Shown here one piece after another: positions 34,557 to 43,372 of a stretch of 64,000 nt of DNA. Position 1 is the stretch's first letter. The number at the start of each line of letters is the position of its first letter. The notes beneath the pieces were generated by a model. The model was not told where the DNA came from, did not search any database, and worked only from the letters and a program-made list of their open reading frames with translations. Location of the stretch: assembly GCA_964343075.1 (NCBI GenBank), contig CAYFGT010000002.1, forward strand, positions 62,001 through 126,000, read 5' to 3'. Origin of the DNA: UBA2588 sp964343075. Its GTDB lineage: Bacteria > Chloroflexota > Dehalococcoidia > Lucifugimonadales > UBA3495. Both the position numbers and the translations under genes were made by a program.

Positions 34557-35333
34557 ATGGTCAGAGATAACAGAGTAAAACAAGTAATGAATTCTGGAGG
34601 TTTAGCTTTAGGAACATATGTAGGACTCGCTGATCCCCAAATTGTTGAAATAATAGGATTAGCTGGATATGACGCTGCGTTCATAGATATGGAACACACA
34701 ACTTGGGATTTGTCCACCATAGGAGAAATGATTAAATCTGCGGATTTGGTAGGAATTACTTCTGTCGTGCGAGTCCCTGGGAATGATGAAAATTTAATCC
34801 TTAGATTATTAGATATGGGAGCTGAAGGGATCATAATTCCTCACATTGAAGGCTTAGAGGGAGCTAAACGGGCAGTTGATGCTGTTCGTTATCCACCTAT
34901 GGGTACTAGAGGTGCAGCTGGTAGTAGCAGAGCTGCGAGGTTTGGCACGGTCAAATGGGAGGAACACGTAAATACATCGAATACGCAAATTTTGTTGTCC
35001 GTAATGTGTGAGGACGATAAAGGGATTAGTGAAATTGAACAAATAGCAGCTTTAGATGGTATAGATCTTGTGTCGATTGGCCCTACTGATTTTTCTGAAT
35101 ATATGGGTATAAGAGATCCAAAAGATGATAGATTGAGAGGAAAGTTGAATGACTTAGCAGAGGCTGTTAAGGCTGTCGGTAAAGCTAAGTTATCAGTTCC
35201 AATGCATCATCCAGCCTTGCCTTTGGACGCTAATGACTTGCTCTCACTTGGTGTGGGATACACACATGTTGGCCCTCCTCCCGGATCGATTTTATATCAA
35301 TCATTGGCTAGCAGACTGAAAGAGATAAGATGA
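34557..35333 (+). CDS. HpcH/HpaI aldolase/citrate lyase family protein
   Basis: A 258-residue class II pyruvate-dependent aldolase. Catalytic and metal residues are visible: His47 (DMEHTTWD), Arg72 (VVRVPG), metal ligands Glu152 (MCEDDKG) and Asp178 (IGPTDFSEYMG). Family members cleave 4-hydroxy-2-keto acids to pyruvate and an aldehyde. It is transcribed with a DUF192 lipoprotein and a PfkB kinase gene, and divergent from the CoA-transferase pair. Substrate unknown; the window holds several other genes for keto-acid and sugar-acid degradation. Confidence 0.9.
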   Translation: MVRDNRVKQVMNSGGLALGTYVGLADPQIVEIIGLAGYDAAFIDMEHTTWDLSTIGEMIKSADLVGITSVVRVPGNDENLILRLLDMGAEGIIIPHIEGLEGAKRAVDAVRYPPMGTRGAAGSSRAARFGTVKWEEHVNTSNTQILLSVMCEDDKGISEIEQIAALDGIDLVSIGPTDFSEYMGIRDPKDDRLRGKLNDLAEAVKAVGKAKLSVPMHHPALPLDANDLLSLGVGYTHVGPPPGSILYQSLASRLKEIR

Positions 35334-35360
35334 AAATCATAAATAAGTGTTAACTCGTCT

Positions 35361-35858
35361 ATGAAGCTAATATTCGTTTCTAGTCTATTGTTCGTGATTA
35401 TGTTGGGAGCTTGCCAAGTTGATGAAGTTGATTCATACAATTGGGGAGGTCGTTTAGGGAACTCTGTTCAAATAGGAGTTGATATCATATCTGTTGATAT
35501 TGCAGATACTCCCGAATTGCGAATGATTGGCCTCTCTGAGCATGAACGATTAGATGAAGGTAGCGGAATGCTTTTTGTTTATTCTAAGGCAGGGTCGCGT
35601 GCTTTTTGGATGAAAGGAATGGAATTCCCGTTGGATATTATCTGGATAACATCAGATTGTAGAATTGGTAAAGTTACGGAAAATGTTCAAGTTCCCAATT
35701 ATGAAAATGTAAATGATACGGGTTATAGGACATATGAATCTGATGGTCCAGTTCAATTTGTCCTGGAAGTCAATTCAGGGTATGCCGATGAACACAACGT
35801 GAGAGCTGGAGACGCTGTGGTGTTTTTGGGTCCGTTGACCGAGGATTATCAATGTTAG
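35361..35858 (+). CDS. DUF192 family lipoprotein
   Basis: A 165-residue exported lipoprotein. A lipoprotein signal ends in MLGAC (lipid on Cys18), and the mature part is a DUF192 domain with RMIGLSEHERLDEGSGMLFV, FWMKGMEFPLDIIWI and a C-terminal VNSGYADEHNVRAGDAV. DUF192 proteins are periplasmic or surface-exposed and of unknown function. It starts 27 bases after the aldolase gene and is followed at 35875 by the PfkB kinase, so it is part of a plus-strand run. Confidence 0.88.
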   Translation: MKLIFVSSLLFVIMLGACQVDEVDSYNWGGRLGNSVQIGVDIISVDIADTPELRMIGLSEHERLDEGSGMLFVYSKAGSRAFWMKGMEFPLDIIWITSDCRIGKVTENVQVPNYENVNDTGYRTYESDGPVQFVLEVNSGYADEHNVRAGDAVVFLGPLTEDYQC

Positions 35859-35874
35859 AAAAGTGCAGGTAAGA

Positions 35875-36792
35875 ATGAAAGTTTTAGTTTCTGGGTCGTT
35901 AGCTTATGACAGGATTATGGATTTTAGTGGAATATTTAGTGACCATATACTCCCGGATAAATTGGATGATATAAATGTGAGTTTTACTGTAGACAACTTG
36001 ACAGAAAACTACGGAGGTACTGCTGGGAATATCGCATATGCGCTGCAATGTATGGGGGAAACTCCAGTTTTACTGGCGACTCTTGGGTATGACCACCATC
36101 GATACTCAGCTCGGTTAGAAGAACTTAATATAGATACAACGTATGTGAAGCTTATTGAAGATGATGCGACTTCATCTGGTTTCGTAACGACAGATAGTGA
36201 TGGTAATCAAATTACAGCATTTAACTTAGGAGCAATGAAATATGAGTGTGATTTCACTGAAAAGGCAATTAACTTCGAAGATACAATAGCTATCATTGCC
36301 CCAGGAAATATCCAAGATATGGTTAGGTTATCTGAGATATATCATGAACACCAAGTCTATTCTATATTTGATCCCAGTCAATCTCTTCCGGTTTGGAATG
36401 GGGAAGACCTAAGAACTGCAATAATGCAAAATGATATTACTATAAGTAATATGTACGAATTATCATTAATTGAAAACATTACGGGTTGGAGTACAGAACA
36501 ATTTGTTGAGCAAGCAGGTACAGTAATTACAACAAAAGGACAAGCAGGGTCTGAGATTTTTTATGAAGGCTCCAGAATTAGTATTGATTGTGTAAATGCT
36601 GAGCAAGTGATTGATCCAACAGGTGCTGGAGATTCATACAGAGGAGGTTTGTTAAAAGGTTTAACCCAAGGTTGGTCCCTGATGGATAGCTGCAAACTTG
36701 GTGCTGTTGTTGCAAGTAAAGTTGTGTCAACTCGAGGCACTCAAAATTATTCCATAACTTTTGAAGAAGCTTATAGAAGGTTGGCTGAGTGA
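35875..36792 (+). CDS. PfkB-family carbohydrate/nucleoside kinase
   Basis: A 305-residue ribokinase-fold kinase. It has VSGSLAYDRIMDF at the N-terminus, substrate-binding NYGGTAGNIAYAL near residue 46 and the ATP/catalytic box IDPTGAGDSYRGG with Asp253. The open frame reaches back to a GTG at 35863, but the ATG at 35875 has an AGG spaced correctly and fits family N-termini. The GGTAGNIAY pattern is like that of archaeal/bacterial nucleoside (adenosine) kinases more than ribokinase. It follows the DUF192 gene by 16 bases and precedes a soluble S26 peptidase gene by 15 bases. Confidence 0.88.
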   Translation: MKVLVSGSLAYDRIMDFSGIFSDHILPDKLDDINVSFTVDNLTENYGGTAGNIAYALQCMGETPVLLATLGYDHHRYSARLEELNIDTTYVKLIEDDATSSGFVTTDSDGNQITAFNLGAMKYECDFTEKAINFEDTIAIIAPGNIQDMVRLSEIYHEHQVYSIFDPSQSLPVWNGEDLRTAIMQNDITISNMYELSLIENITGWSTEQFVEQAGTVITTKGQAGSEIFYEGSRISIDCVNAEQVIDPTGAGDSYRGGLLKGLTQGWSLMDSCKLGAVVASKVVSTRGTQNYSITFEEAYRRLAE

Positions 36793-36807
36793 TAGGGTTC
36801 TAGATTA

Positions 36808-37215
36808 ATGTTGTTATCAAGTTATTTCAGATCGCTAGTGAATCGTTATAAACTTGGATCTAGTAAAGATAGCATGCGTGAAACTTTTCCACATAACGCT
36901 AGATTTTTAGTTATACCTCGTCGAAATGATAGTTCATATGGAAAAGGTGATGTAGTAGTATTCCAAGATTTGTCTGATGGAAGTATAAATCTGGTAAAAA
37001 GAATTATCGGCACTCCAGATGAGGATATTGTTGTTGATGGTAAAGAGTACTTCCTGGGTACAGATGAATATTTCGTCATTGGAGAATCGCATGGTCATGT
37101 CTCAGGATATATTCCATATGATAGTCGGTACTTTGGCCCAATATCTGTTAACTATATTATCGGTAGAGCTTGGTTTATGTATTGGCCGTTAGGCAGAATA
37201 GGTAGAGTTTCCTAG
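36808..37215 (+). CDS. S26-family signal-peptidase-like protein without membrane anchor
   Basis: A 135-residue protein of the S24/S26 serine-protease fold. The predicted catalytic serine is Ser22 (DSMRETFPHNARF) and the lysine is Lys64 (INLVKRIIGTPDE), followed by GTDEYFVIGESHGHVSG, the degenerate box-D/E where normal GDN is GES. It has no clear transmembrane anchor, unlike the lepB product at 17937. The nickel-superoxide-dismutase maturation proteases are a precedent for small S26 proteins, but I see no sodN beside it. It overlaps the convergent DUF4242-like gene by 4 bases. Confidence 0.75.
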   Translation: MLLSSYFRSLVNRYKLGSSKDSMRETFPHNARFLVIPRRNDSSYGKGDVVVFQDLSDGSINLVKRIIGTPDEDIVVDGKEYFLGTDEYFVIGESHGHVSGYIPYDSRYFGPISVNYIIGRAWFMYWPLGRIGRVS

Positions 37216-37481
37216 AAATTCCAGAAATTACCGACCTGACATACCAAGTCTACAGAGTGGATTGATTCAGCTTCCCATCCAACCATATTTATCCAGTCTT
37301 CAAAATGTTGTTGTTCAGCTGCTTCGCATTCTGAAACGATTTTGCCGCTATCTAGATCAGCGTAGACTTTGAGGATAGTCGTCCTACGATCAGGTCTCCA
37401 TTTGGCGACACCTGCCAATTTTGATTTGAATTGTTCTTCAGTAAGTCCTGGAACATTGTGTATTGCCATGAATCTTGCCAT
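37212..37481 (-). CDS. DUF4242-like (SCO4226-type) small protein
   Basis: An 89-residue ferredoxin-fold protein similar to the DUF4242/SCO4226 nickel-binding family: MARFMAIHNVPGLTEEQF, the KVYADLDSGKIVSECEA middle with the cysteine, and QQHFEDWINMVGWEAESIHSVD. The characterised homologue binds nickel as a homodimer, but the ligands are not confirmed in this copy. It ends the minus-strand run that includes the MaoC pair, 12 bases after the MaoC-like stop, and overlaps the S26 gene by 4 bases. Confidence 0.7.
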   Translation of the reverse strand: MARFMAIHNVPGLTEEQFKSKLAGVAKWRPDRRTTILKVYADLDSGKIVSECEAAEQQHFEDWINMVGWEAESIHSVDLVCQVGNFWNF

Positions 37482-37493
37482 TGTTTTTCTCCT

Positions 37494-38051
37494 CTAATCT
37501 TGTGGTGGCACAAAAGGATACGGTATATCTTTGCCGCCACGTATGGGTAATACGACAGTTGCGGTACCAGGCATACTTTCAACTCCATCTTGTGTCTTCA
37601 TTCCAATTTCCAATTCGATGATACCCATGCCGTCTTTCTCAGTTTTGTCGACTACAGTGCCCCACATTATTAGCACGTCATTAGGGGTCAACATTGCACG
37701 ATGTTCGAATCTAGCTTTCCAAGGCCAACCTCCTGGTGATACCCAATCTTTCAAAAATTGAGGGACTACAGATTGTTTCCATGACCCATGAACTAAAATG
37801 GTTGGATTCTTGTCATGATTTAACGCAAAGTCTAAATCGTAGTGAATTCTGTGGAAGTTTTCTATACTAGCTGACCACCTGAAAAGATGAGTTGGGGTTT
37901 GCCTGTATATGTATTTAGGGAGCTCTTGTCCTACTTCTACATCGTCATAATAAATTTGTTGTTTGTTTCTAATCGCCTGATCATCGGGACGTTCATTATG
38001 TTTTATAATGTCCTCAGGGTCCATATTTAATAAGTCATCAACTGTAACCAT
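37494..38051 (-). CDS. MaoC-like hotdog dehydratase (C-terminal-type subunit)
   Basis: About 185 residues with the hotdog fold of MaoC enoyl-CoA hydratases. The YYDDVEVGQELPKY element and NFHRIHYDLDFA hydratase-like motif, with the histidine kept, are followed by the ILVHGSWKQSVVP helix. The ATG at 38051 has AGAGG at a proper distance; the frame extends to a TTG at 38069. It lies directly after a MaoC N-terminal-type gene, and the two probably form one heteromeric (R)-specific enoyl-CoA hydratase. Confidence 0.78.
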   Translation of the reverse strand: MVTVDDLLNMDPEDIIKHNERPDDQAIRNKQQIYYDDVEVGQELPKYIYRQTPTHLFRWSASIENFHRIHYDLDFALNHDKNPTILVHGSWKQSVVPQFLKDWVSPGGWPWKARFEHRAMLTPNDVLIMWGTVVDKTEKDGMGIIELEIGMKTQDGVESMPGTATVVLPIRGGKDIPYPFVPPQD

Positions 38052-38069
38052 ATTATTACCTCTAATCAA

Positions 38070-38624
38070 TTATCGTCTGATCGTTGTTGCGCGTGTTATA
38101 CACAATAGATGATCATCTTGGTTGTAGAATTTTGTTTCTCTAGTTATCAATAGAAAAGCATTTCCTTCTCTGCCCACTCGTTCTCGGATATCGGAGTATC
38201 TATGTTGGAATTTGATTCTGTCTCCAATTGAAGGATATTCATATAATTCAAGTTCATTACCGCCGTTGACCACGCGTACTAGATCAGTTGGCACATTAGG
38301 AAGTTCTCCGAACTTTTTCACCGATCCTATACCATCAGAGAAAGGATTTTCTTCAAAAGCCTGAGTTACAGGATCGCCTCCACCTAAAGGTATTCGGCTG
38401 CTCATGTAAGAGACCATGATAGGGGGTACAGTTAGTTGGCCAAACCTACTACTTTTTGCCCATTCTTCGTCCCAATACATTGGATCTGGATCCATTAACG
38501 CTTGGGCAAACCGTCTAAGATATTCTTGGTCTACCACTCCCATCATTTCTACCATTTCACCTTCAACACCAATCATTGATTGGACTTCCGGGGTCATTTT
38601 TGATTCTGCTGGTGTATTACTCAT
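38070..38624 (-). CDS. MaoC-dehydratase N-terminal-domain protein
   Basis: A 184-residue hotdog protein of the MaoC N-terminal/FAS1-like half type. It has MIGVEGEMVEMMGVVDQEYLRRFAQALMDPDPMYWDEEWA, cut here as MIGVEGEMVEMMGVV and FAQALMDPDPMYWDEEWA, in which the catalytic Asp-His pair of the other half is replaced (DPDPMYWDEE). It is therefore likely to be the CoA-binding, non-catalytic partner of the next gene, which starts at 38051. It follows the Gfo/Idh/MocA gene by 24 bases. Confidence 0.78.
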   Translation of the reverse strand: MSNTPAESKMTPEVQSMIGVEGEMVEMMGVVDQEYLRRFAQALMDPDPMYWDEEWAKSSRFGQLTVPPIMVSYMSSRIPLGGGDPVTQAFEENPFSDGIGSVKKFGELPNVPTDLVRVVNGGNELELYEYPSIGDRIKFQHRYSDIRERVGREGNAFLLITRETKFYNQDDHLLCITRATTIRR

Positions 38625-38648
38625 AATAATTCTCCGTTAGGTATTTAT

Positions 38649-39683
38649 TTATAGAGGTAGGCTGATTTCTTGCCCAGTCTGCCAGCTTCTTGTGACTGCT
38701 TCTGTGAATTCCATGTAGTGAACTCCGACGTCAAATGGAGTCCGCGTAACTGGTTCAGTTCCTCTTACGGCATTGATGAATTCTTCCTCTACTCTCCAAT
38801 AAGCTTGCTTTGATTCAGGGTTTTCCATTGCTTCTAAAGATTTATCGCCCCGTTTCCCTGCGAAAACGTTTAATTGATTATCTACTTTAACAGTACCTTC
38901 ACTCCCATATATCATAACGGAATTACCAGAAGATAATCCTGTTACGGTGCTAAAGCTCAGTCTCGCTTGTGCACCATTCGCCAGTCTTGCTAATATATCT
39001 ATATGATCCGGGATAGTAATTCCTGTATAGTTACCCGAATCGTCTTTGCGTGCTGGTACATTGATTGTTGCCATTGCGGAGACGGATTGAGCTTCTCCAA
39101 CCCATCTGATCATTGCTTCGTACCAAATACCCATGTTCATTATATTGAAACCACTGAATTTGCGTTCGTTTCTCCAATGTAATGGAGCATCGCAGTCTAT
39201 GAAGCCTGGTTGCAAGGACTCAACGTGTATGGCTAGCAATTTACCTATATAGCCATCATTAACAAGTTCACTAAGTAAATTATCTACTTTAAATGATAGA
39301 GGAGAGGGTACGATTTGAGCAACCAGATGAGGATTTTCTTTGGAAGCAGCAAGCATGTGATGAGCGTCCTCTGCTGTAGCAGCCATTCTAGCTTCACATA
39401 ATACATGTTTGCCGCTTTCCAAAGCATTAATTGTTATTGTGGAGTGCATATATGGCCAGGTACCAATGCAAATAGCATCGATATCGGGATCCATAAGTAA
39501 TTGCTGCCAATCCCCGTAAACCTTGGGGATATTGAATTGGTCCGCTACGACGTTACCGGATTCAATAGATCTATTGGCTACAGCTACCAATTCCACGTCA
39601 TCTATTTTTTGGAATCCAGGAATGTGGCGATCTCTCGTGTTGCGCCCAGCTCCTATTAACCCTACTCTGACTTTATCTGCCAT
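38649..39683 (-). CDS. Gfo/Idh/MocA-family oxidoreductase
   Basis: A 344-residue NAD(P)-dependent sugar or polyol dehydrogenase-like protein. The N-terminal Rossmann site is VGLIGAGRNTRDRHIPGF; the family's EKPxA motif is changed to CEARMAAT, in which the usual catalytic lysine is Arg. The C-terminal half has the DCDAPLHWRNERKFSGFNIMNMG region, cut here as FSGFNIMNMG. It is probably a catabolic oxidoreductase on a sugar-like alcohol. It leads the run with the MaoC genes and is 69 bases downstream of the MFS gene. Confidence 0.85.
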   Translation of the reverse strand: MADKVRVGLIGAGRNTRDRHIPGFQKIDDVELVAVANRSIESGNVVADQFNIPKVYGDWQQLLMDPDIDAICIGTWPYMHSTITINALESGKHVLCEARMAATAEDAHHMLAASKENPHLVAQIVPSPLSFKVDNLLSELVNDGYIGKLLAIHVESLQPGFIDCDAPLHWRNERKFSGFNIMNMGIWYEAMIRWVGEAQSVSAMATINVPARKDDSGNYTGITIPDHIDILARLANGAQARLSFSTVTGLSSGNSVMIYGSEGTVKVDNQLNVFAGKRGDKSLEAMENPESKQAYWRVEEEFINAVRGTEPVTRTPFDVGVHYMEFTEAVTRSWQTGQEISLPL

Positions 39684-39752
39684 TGTGTACTCCTATGTGA
39701 TCTAATCTATAACAACGGCATTATATTGCAGGCGAGGGGCCGGAGTCCATGT

Positions 39753-41315
39753 TTATGGCAGTTTCTTTAGGGTTCCTGCTCGCAAAGATTTGAATAGACC
39801 TGACTGTATTCCAGCAACGATAGCGCCCGATAACATAGTGAATATTACAATAGAAGTTGCCGTAGAGAATCCGTCTCTGTATATGTTTTGATACTCTGCT
39901 AAGGATTCTATGCGTAAGGTTTCAAGAATACTTGCTGCTGGTAAGGCGAGAGCCATCACAGTTGCTGATATCGTTGAACCTATGGTATGTCCTAATTGCC
40001 TATCCATTTCAAGAGTTCCAGATGCAAATGCAGCATCTTCTTCTAGATTGTTCATCACGTTTGCATTGGAAGGACTATTGAATGCGTGGGTCCCAAGGAA
40101 TGCAATCATTAACAATAAGGCGATCCCCCATACAGGGACCATGTTTGAAAATATGGCTAAACTGCCTATCCCAATTACTATTAAGAGTAATGACCCTGGT
40201 CTTAACCACGGTGGATCATTTTTATCAAATATGAAGCCAGCTAAGATTGGAACAATTAATCCTAATGACTGCCCAGGGACCAACACCCACGAAGCAACCA
40301 AAGGTCCATATCCTCTTCCCTCTTGTACCAGAATAGGTATGAGTACCACAGTACTCATCATGCTCATATGGAATACAAAATCACTAAAAACAGCCATACT
40401 GAAACCAGGGCGTTCTTTAAAATAACTGAATCTAAAGAATGGTGCCTGATCGTTTCTTTGCAATATAAGGAAACATACTGTCAGCCCAACAAAACATAGG
40501 ATGATCGGCAGTTGGAGATTCATTGATGTTAGATTTACTCCAGAGCTTAAATCAGACCATAGAGTATTTATACCAGAGGTAGTATTTCTGAACCAGCCGG
40601 ATGCGTTAAGTGAGATTACTAGTGCAATTATCATTGCACTGAAAAAGAAAGCAGTGAAATAGTTTATCGATACTGTTTTAGATTTGTCAGGTTTTAGGTA
40701 GTCAAATTTAATCAGCCCTCGTACGTTCCACAAACACCATAATCCTATTGGGAATCCTGTAAAGAACACTAGTCTCCAACTACTCCATTCTAATAACGGT
40801 CCAAAAGCCATCATCCCAAGTAATGTGCCTGCTCTTGCCGCTATGATCGGTATAGAATAAGCTTTTCCACGTTCATTAGGTGCGAAAGTGGCTGTTAAGA
40901 TTGGGTTTGCTGTTGCTGTGATCATTGCAGCACCTAATCCAATGAACCCGTTCCATATTATTAAGAAGTAGATATCAGGAGATATTGCAGCTAAACCAGA
41001 TGCTACGGTGATTAGAATACCTCCAATTATGAATATAGGAGCATAGCCATGTTTTTGTCCCAGCTTAGCAAAAAGCAGTACTGTACTACTTAATATTAGC
41101 AGGCGAATAATTACCGTCCAGCTAGCTGTTATGAGGTCTGTTTCATAAAAGTCTTTGACGGTTGGTATAGTCAATGCCACAGGTATTGTAGAAATCTGTA
41201 CAAGTAATTGACTAGCGGCTAAGGACCGTAAAACTGCTTTTTTTTCGGTGGTAGAACCTAACGCCTTGAACGCCGCAACGATATTTAAGCTATCAAAGAG
41301 TTTCCTGAGCATCAT
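39753..41315 (-). CDS. MFS transporter of the DHA2/EmrB-like (14-helix) type
   Basis: A membrane transporter of about 520 residues with 12-14 hydrophobic segments. The N-terminal half contains the LAKLGQKHGYAPIFIIGG motif-A-like loop and the C-terminal half has GTLEMDRQLGHTIGSTISATV, as in DHA2 drug/proton antiporters. The frame starts at a GTG (41354); the ATG at 41315 with GGA spaced 5 bases away is preferred. Likely a proton-coupled exporter of small molecules. It is monocistronic, 69 bases before the Gfo gene and 94 bases after the dnaC-like gene. Confidence 0.83.
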   Translation of the reverse strand: MMLRKLFDSLNIVAAFKALGSTTEKKAVLRSLAASQLLVQISTIPVALTIPTVKDFYETDLITASWTVIIRLLILSSTVLLFAKLGQKHGYAPIFIIGGILITVASGLAAISPDIYFLIIWNGFIGLGAAMITATANPILTATFAPNERGKAYSIPIIAARAGTLLGMMAFGPLLEWSSWRLVFFTGFPIGLWCLWNVRGLIKFDYLKPDKSKTVSINYFTAFFFSAMIIALVISLNASGWFRNTTSGINTLWSDLSSGVNLTSMNLQLPIILCFVGLTVCFLILQRNDQAPFFRFSYFKERPGFSMAVFSDFVFHMSMMSTVVLIPILVQEGRGYGPLVASWVLVPGQSLGLIVPILAGFIFDKNDPPWLRPGSLLLIVIGIGSLAIFSNMVPVWGIALLLMIAFLGTHAFNSPSNANVMNNLEEDAAFASGTLEMDRQLGHTIGSTISATVMALALPAASILETLRIESLAEYQNIYRDGFSTATSIVIFTMLSGAIVAGIQSGLFKSLRAGTLKKLP

Positions 41316-41408
41316 ATATCCAGAACTGAAATAATTAGAAACCAACAGTATCACAGGATGTCACTTTTGTATATGTTGGTGAGTTAAAAAAGTAGCAATT
41401 ATCAGCAA

Positions 41409-42773
41409 TTATCGAATTCTTCGTTGGTCTCGATAATTCGGGCTAATAATGGGGAGCCAGTCTACAACCATGCTGTCTACTAGTCGTGATGCGATTCTTG
41501 CTTTTGAATGCTCTAATTCATCTAGACTCAGAGAGGAAGTTATTATGGTTGGCATTCGAAGTTCATGTCTATGAACGATAATCTGGTAAAGTTTCTCTTC
41601 CGCCCAAGGAGTACTACTCTCTCCGCCTAGGTCATCTAATATTAGAATCTCACTTTCTTTCAAAGATTCAAATACAACATCGAAATTAACGTTAGTTGTA
41701 GGAGAAAAACTTGCTCTCAGATAGTCTAATAAATTAGGTACGAAGGCGTAATAGACTGACTTCCCTGCACGTTCAAGTTCATTCGCTATCGATATCGCTA
41801 AATGAGTCTTACCAGAGCCGTTTGGGCCTGTTAATAGGATCCATCCTTCAGGATTTTGAGCGAATGTTTTACATCCAGTTAAGGTCTGCTGCAAAGCATT
41901 TTGTTGTTCTCGATTTGAATTTGAATTACCTGATGGATCAAAATTTCCAAAGGTCATTCTAGAGGCCATTTGTTTAGGTATTTGGCCAATGTTTCCGGTG
42001 CTTTGATTAGTTTTGTTGCCTACTTCGACTAATTGAGAAAATGCTCCGTTTGGACGTAACTTGAACGCTATAGAATCTTCAAGAGCATCAAAAGGATATC
42101 GTACTGTAAAGACTGTTGGCAGTTTATAATTAAATCTATGATTTAGAATTTGAAGCAGTTTTTCATGAGCCCATGGAGTGGAGGAATTGGTATTTAGATC
42201 GTCTAATACTAGAAATGATACAGATTTGATTTGCTCAAATAAAGAATCATATTGAGAGTCTGTATCAGGAGCAAAAGCAGATCTCAAATGATCCAATAAT
42301 TCTGAAACAGATATGAAATAGGTCATTATCCCGCTGTGGATTGCTTTGTTCGCTATACACGCCGCTAAATGGGTTTTCCCAGAATTATGTGATCCAGTAA
42401 ATACTAGCCAGCCGCTAGGATTGCTGGCATAAGTTTTGGAGATTGATAGCGCATTTTCGAACAAGTCTGTACGTTGTTCATTGTTTAAATGTTCTAGAGA
42501 TGTGGTGTCAAAATTTATCGAAGACAAAGGACCTAAATTGCTCAGGGTTTGTAGGGTGGCAAGCTTGGTGTGGGAGTTCTTGGACTCTTGGCAAACGCAT
42601 TGGAATGCAACACCAAAGTCTGGATGACCGAAAGGGAGTTGTTTACTAACCCATCCGATGTCCTCGCAAATATCACAGTTTACGATTTCAGGGCTTTCTA
42701 TTTCTGAGACGTCTGTATTCGTCAATGTACTTGTTATTGTCAGTCGCTTCAGTATGTCGCCTAAACTTTCCAT
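41409..42773 (-). CDS. DnaC/DnaI-type helicase loader with two tandem AAA+ domains
   Basis: A 454-residue protein in which the helicase-loader ATPase domain occurs twice. The N-terminus has a zinc module (Cys33, Cys36, Cys59, Cys61). Domain 1: Walker A GSHNSGKT at 127-134, Walker B VLDD at 189-192. Domain 2: Walker A GPNGSGKT at 316-323, Walker B LDD at 379-381. The two align over more than 70 residues with about 47% identity at a 189-residue period. Domain 2 keeps the C-terminal ARIASRL arginines, while domain 1 has KLRPNG instead. A single-copy domain is usual for DnaC/DnaI. The ATG follows AAGG and overlaps the dnaD stop by 86 bases. It ends the rplI-dnaB-dnaD operon. Confidence 0.9.
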   Translation of the reverse strand: MESLGDILKRLTITSTLTNTDVSEIESPEIVNCDICEDIGWVSKQLPFGHPDFGVAFQCVCQESKNSHTKLATLQTLSNLGPLSSINFDTTSLEHLNNEQRTDLFENALSISKTYASNPSGWLVFTGSHNSGKTHLAACIANKAIHSGIMTYFISVSELLDHLRSAFAPDTDSQYDSLFEQIKSVSFLVLDDLNTNSSTPWAHEKLLQILNHRFNYKLPTVFTVRYPFDALEDSIAFKLRPNGAFSQLVEVGNKTNQSTGNIGQIPKQMASRMTFGNFDPSGNSNSNREQQNALQQTLTGCKTFAQNPEGWILLTGPNGSGKTHLAISIANELERAGKSVYYAFVPNLLDYLRASFSPTTNVNFDVVFESLKESEILILDDLGGESSTPWAEEKLYQIIVHRHELRMPTIITSSLSLDELEHSKARIASRLVDSMVVDWLPIISPNYRDQRRIR

Positions 42774-43368
42774 TTTTCTTACCTTCTAATTTCCATCTAG
42801 ATAATATGGTGTTTATATACCGCCAATGGTTTTTTTCGCCTGTAACAGCTATGTTAAAGGCCTCAGAGATCCATTCTGGAGGATACAATGTTTCCGCCTC
42901 TTTAAGTTCTTCAGACACCGATGGTGTTATAGTACCAATGTGATTCTCATAAAGTCGATATATATTAATTGGTTGTTCTCGGGGCTCCGGGTTTTCGACA
43001 AGCTCCAGACGCTGATCTGGTTCAGATAGATGTTCTTTAGTTTCGAAACCTAAGCGCTCTGCGGTTTTCAGCCAGTTTGATATACAAGCTATGTAATACA
43101 CAGTAGTTGATACTGGATGCTTTTTCTGTAATTCTATTATTACTCTGTCTTCTAAAGCTACGTTTATTCCCATACGTATACTATGTTTGTTGAAGTATAG
43201 ACCTCGGTTTAATGTTTCATTGTCGATCAGTGAATGTTCCTCTACAGGTACTGGATTATTGTCGTCGATGATAGATAAGAGAGTTAGGCATACTTTGAGG
43301 GCCCTTATATCCGATATATTGGTTATAAGGTGATTGGTTAACTCGCTTCTGGAGTGATAAGGGTTCAT
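42688..43368 (-). CDS. DnaD-like replication protein
   Basis: A 226-residue protein with a C-terminal DnaD domain: NIYRLYENHIGTITPSVSEEL followed by PPEWISEAFNIAVTGEKNHW and INTILSRWKLEGK, cut here into shorter units. The N-terminal part (about 130 residues) looks like a winged-helix oligomerisation half (DDNNPVPVEEHS, NKHSIRMGINVALED). In Firmicutes DnaD bridges DnaA and DnaB and the helicase loader at origin and restart. It sits 4 bases after the DnaB helicase gene and overlaps the dnaC-like gene by 86 bases. Confidence 0.83.
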   Translation of the reverse strand: MNPYHSRSELTNHLITNISDIRALKVCLTLLSIIDDNNPVPVEEHSLIDNETLNRGLYFNKHSIRMGINVALEDRVIIELQKKHPVSTTVYYIACISNWLKTAERLGFETKEHLSEPDQRLELVENPEPREQPINIYRLYENHIGTITPSVSEELKEAETLYPPEWISEAFNIAVTGEKNHWRYINTILSRWKLEGKKNGKFRRHTEATDNNKYIDEYRRLRNRKP

Positions 43369-43372
43369 TTAG

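Noticed and set aside
39910..40425. 171-codon plus-strand frame inside the MFS gene
   Set aside because: Antisense to a clear transporter; no ribosome site or family features.
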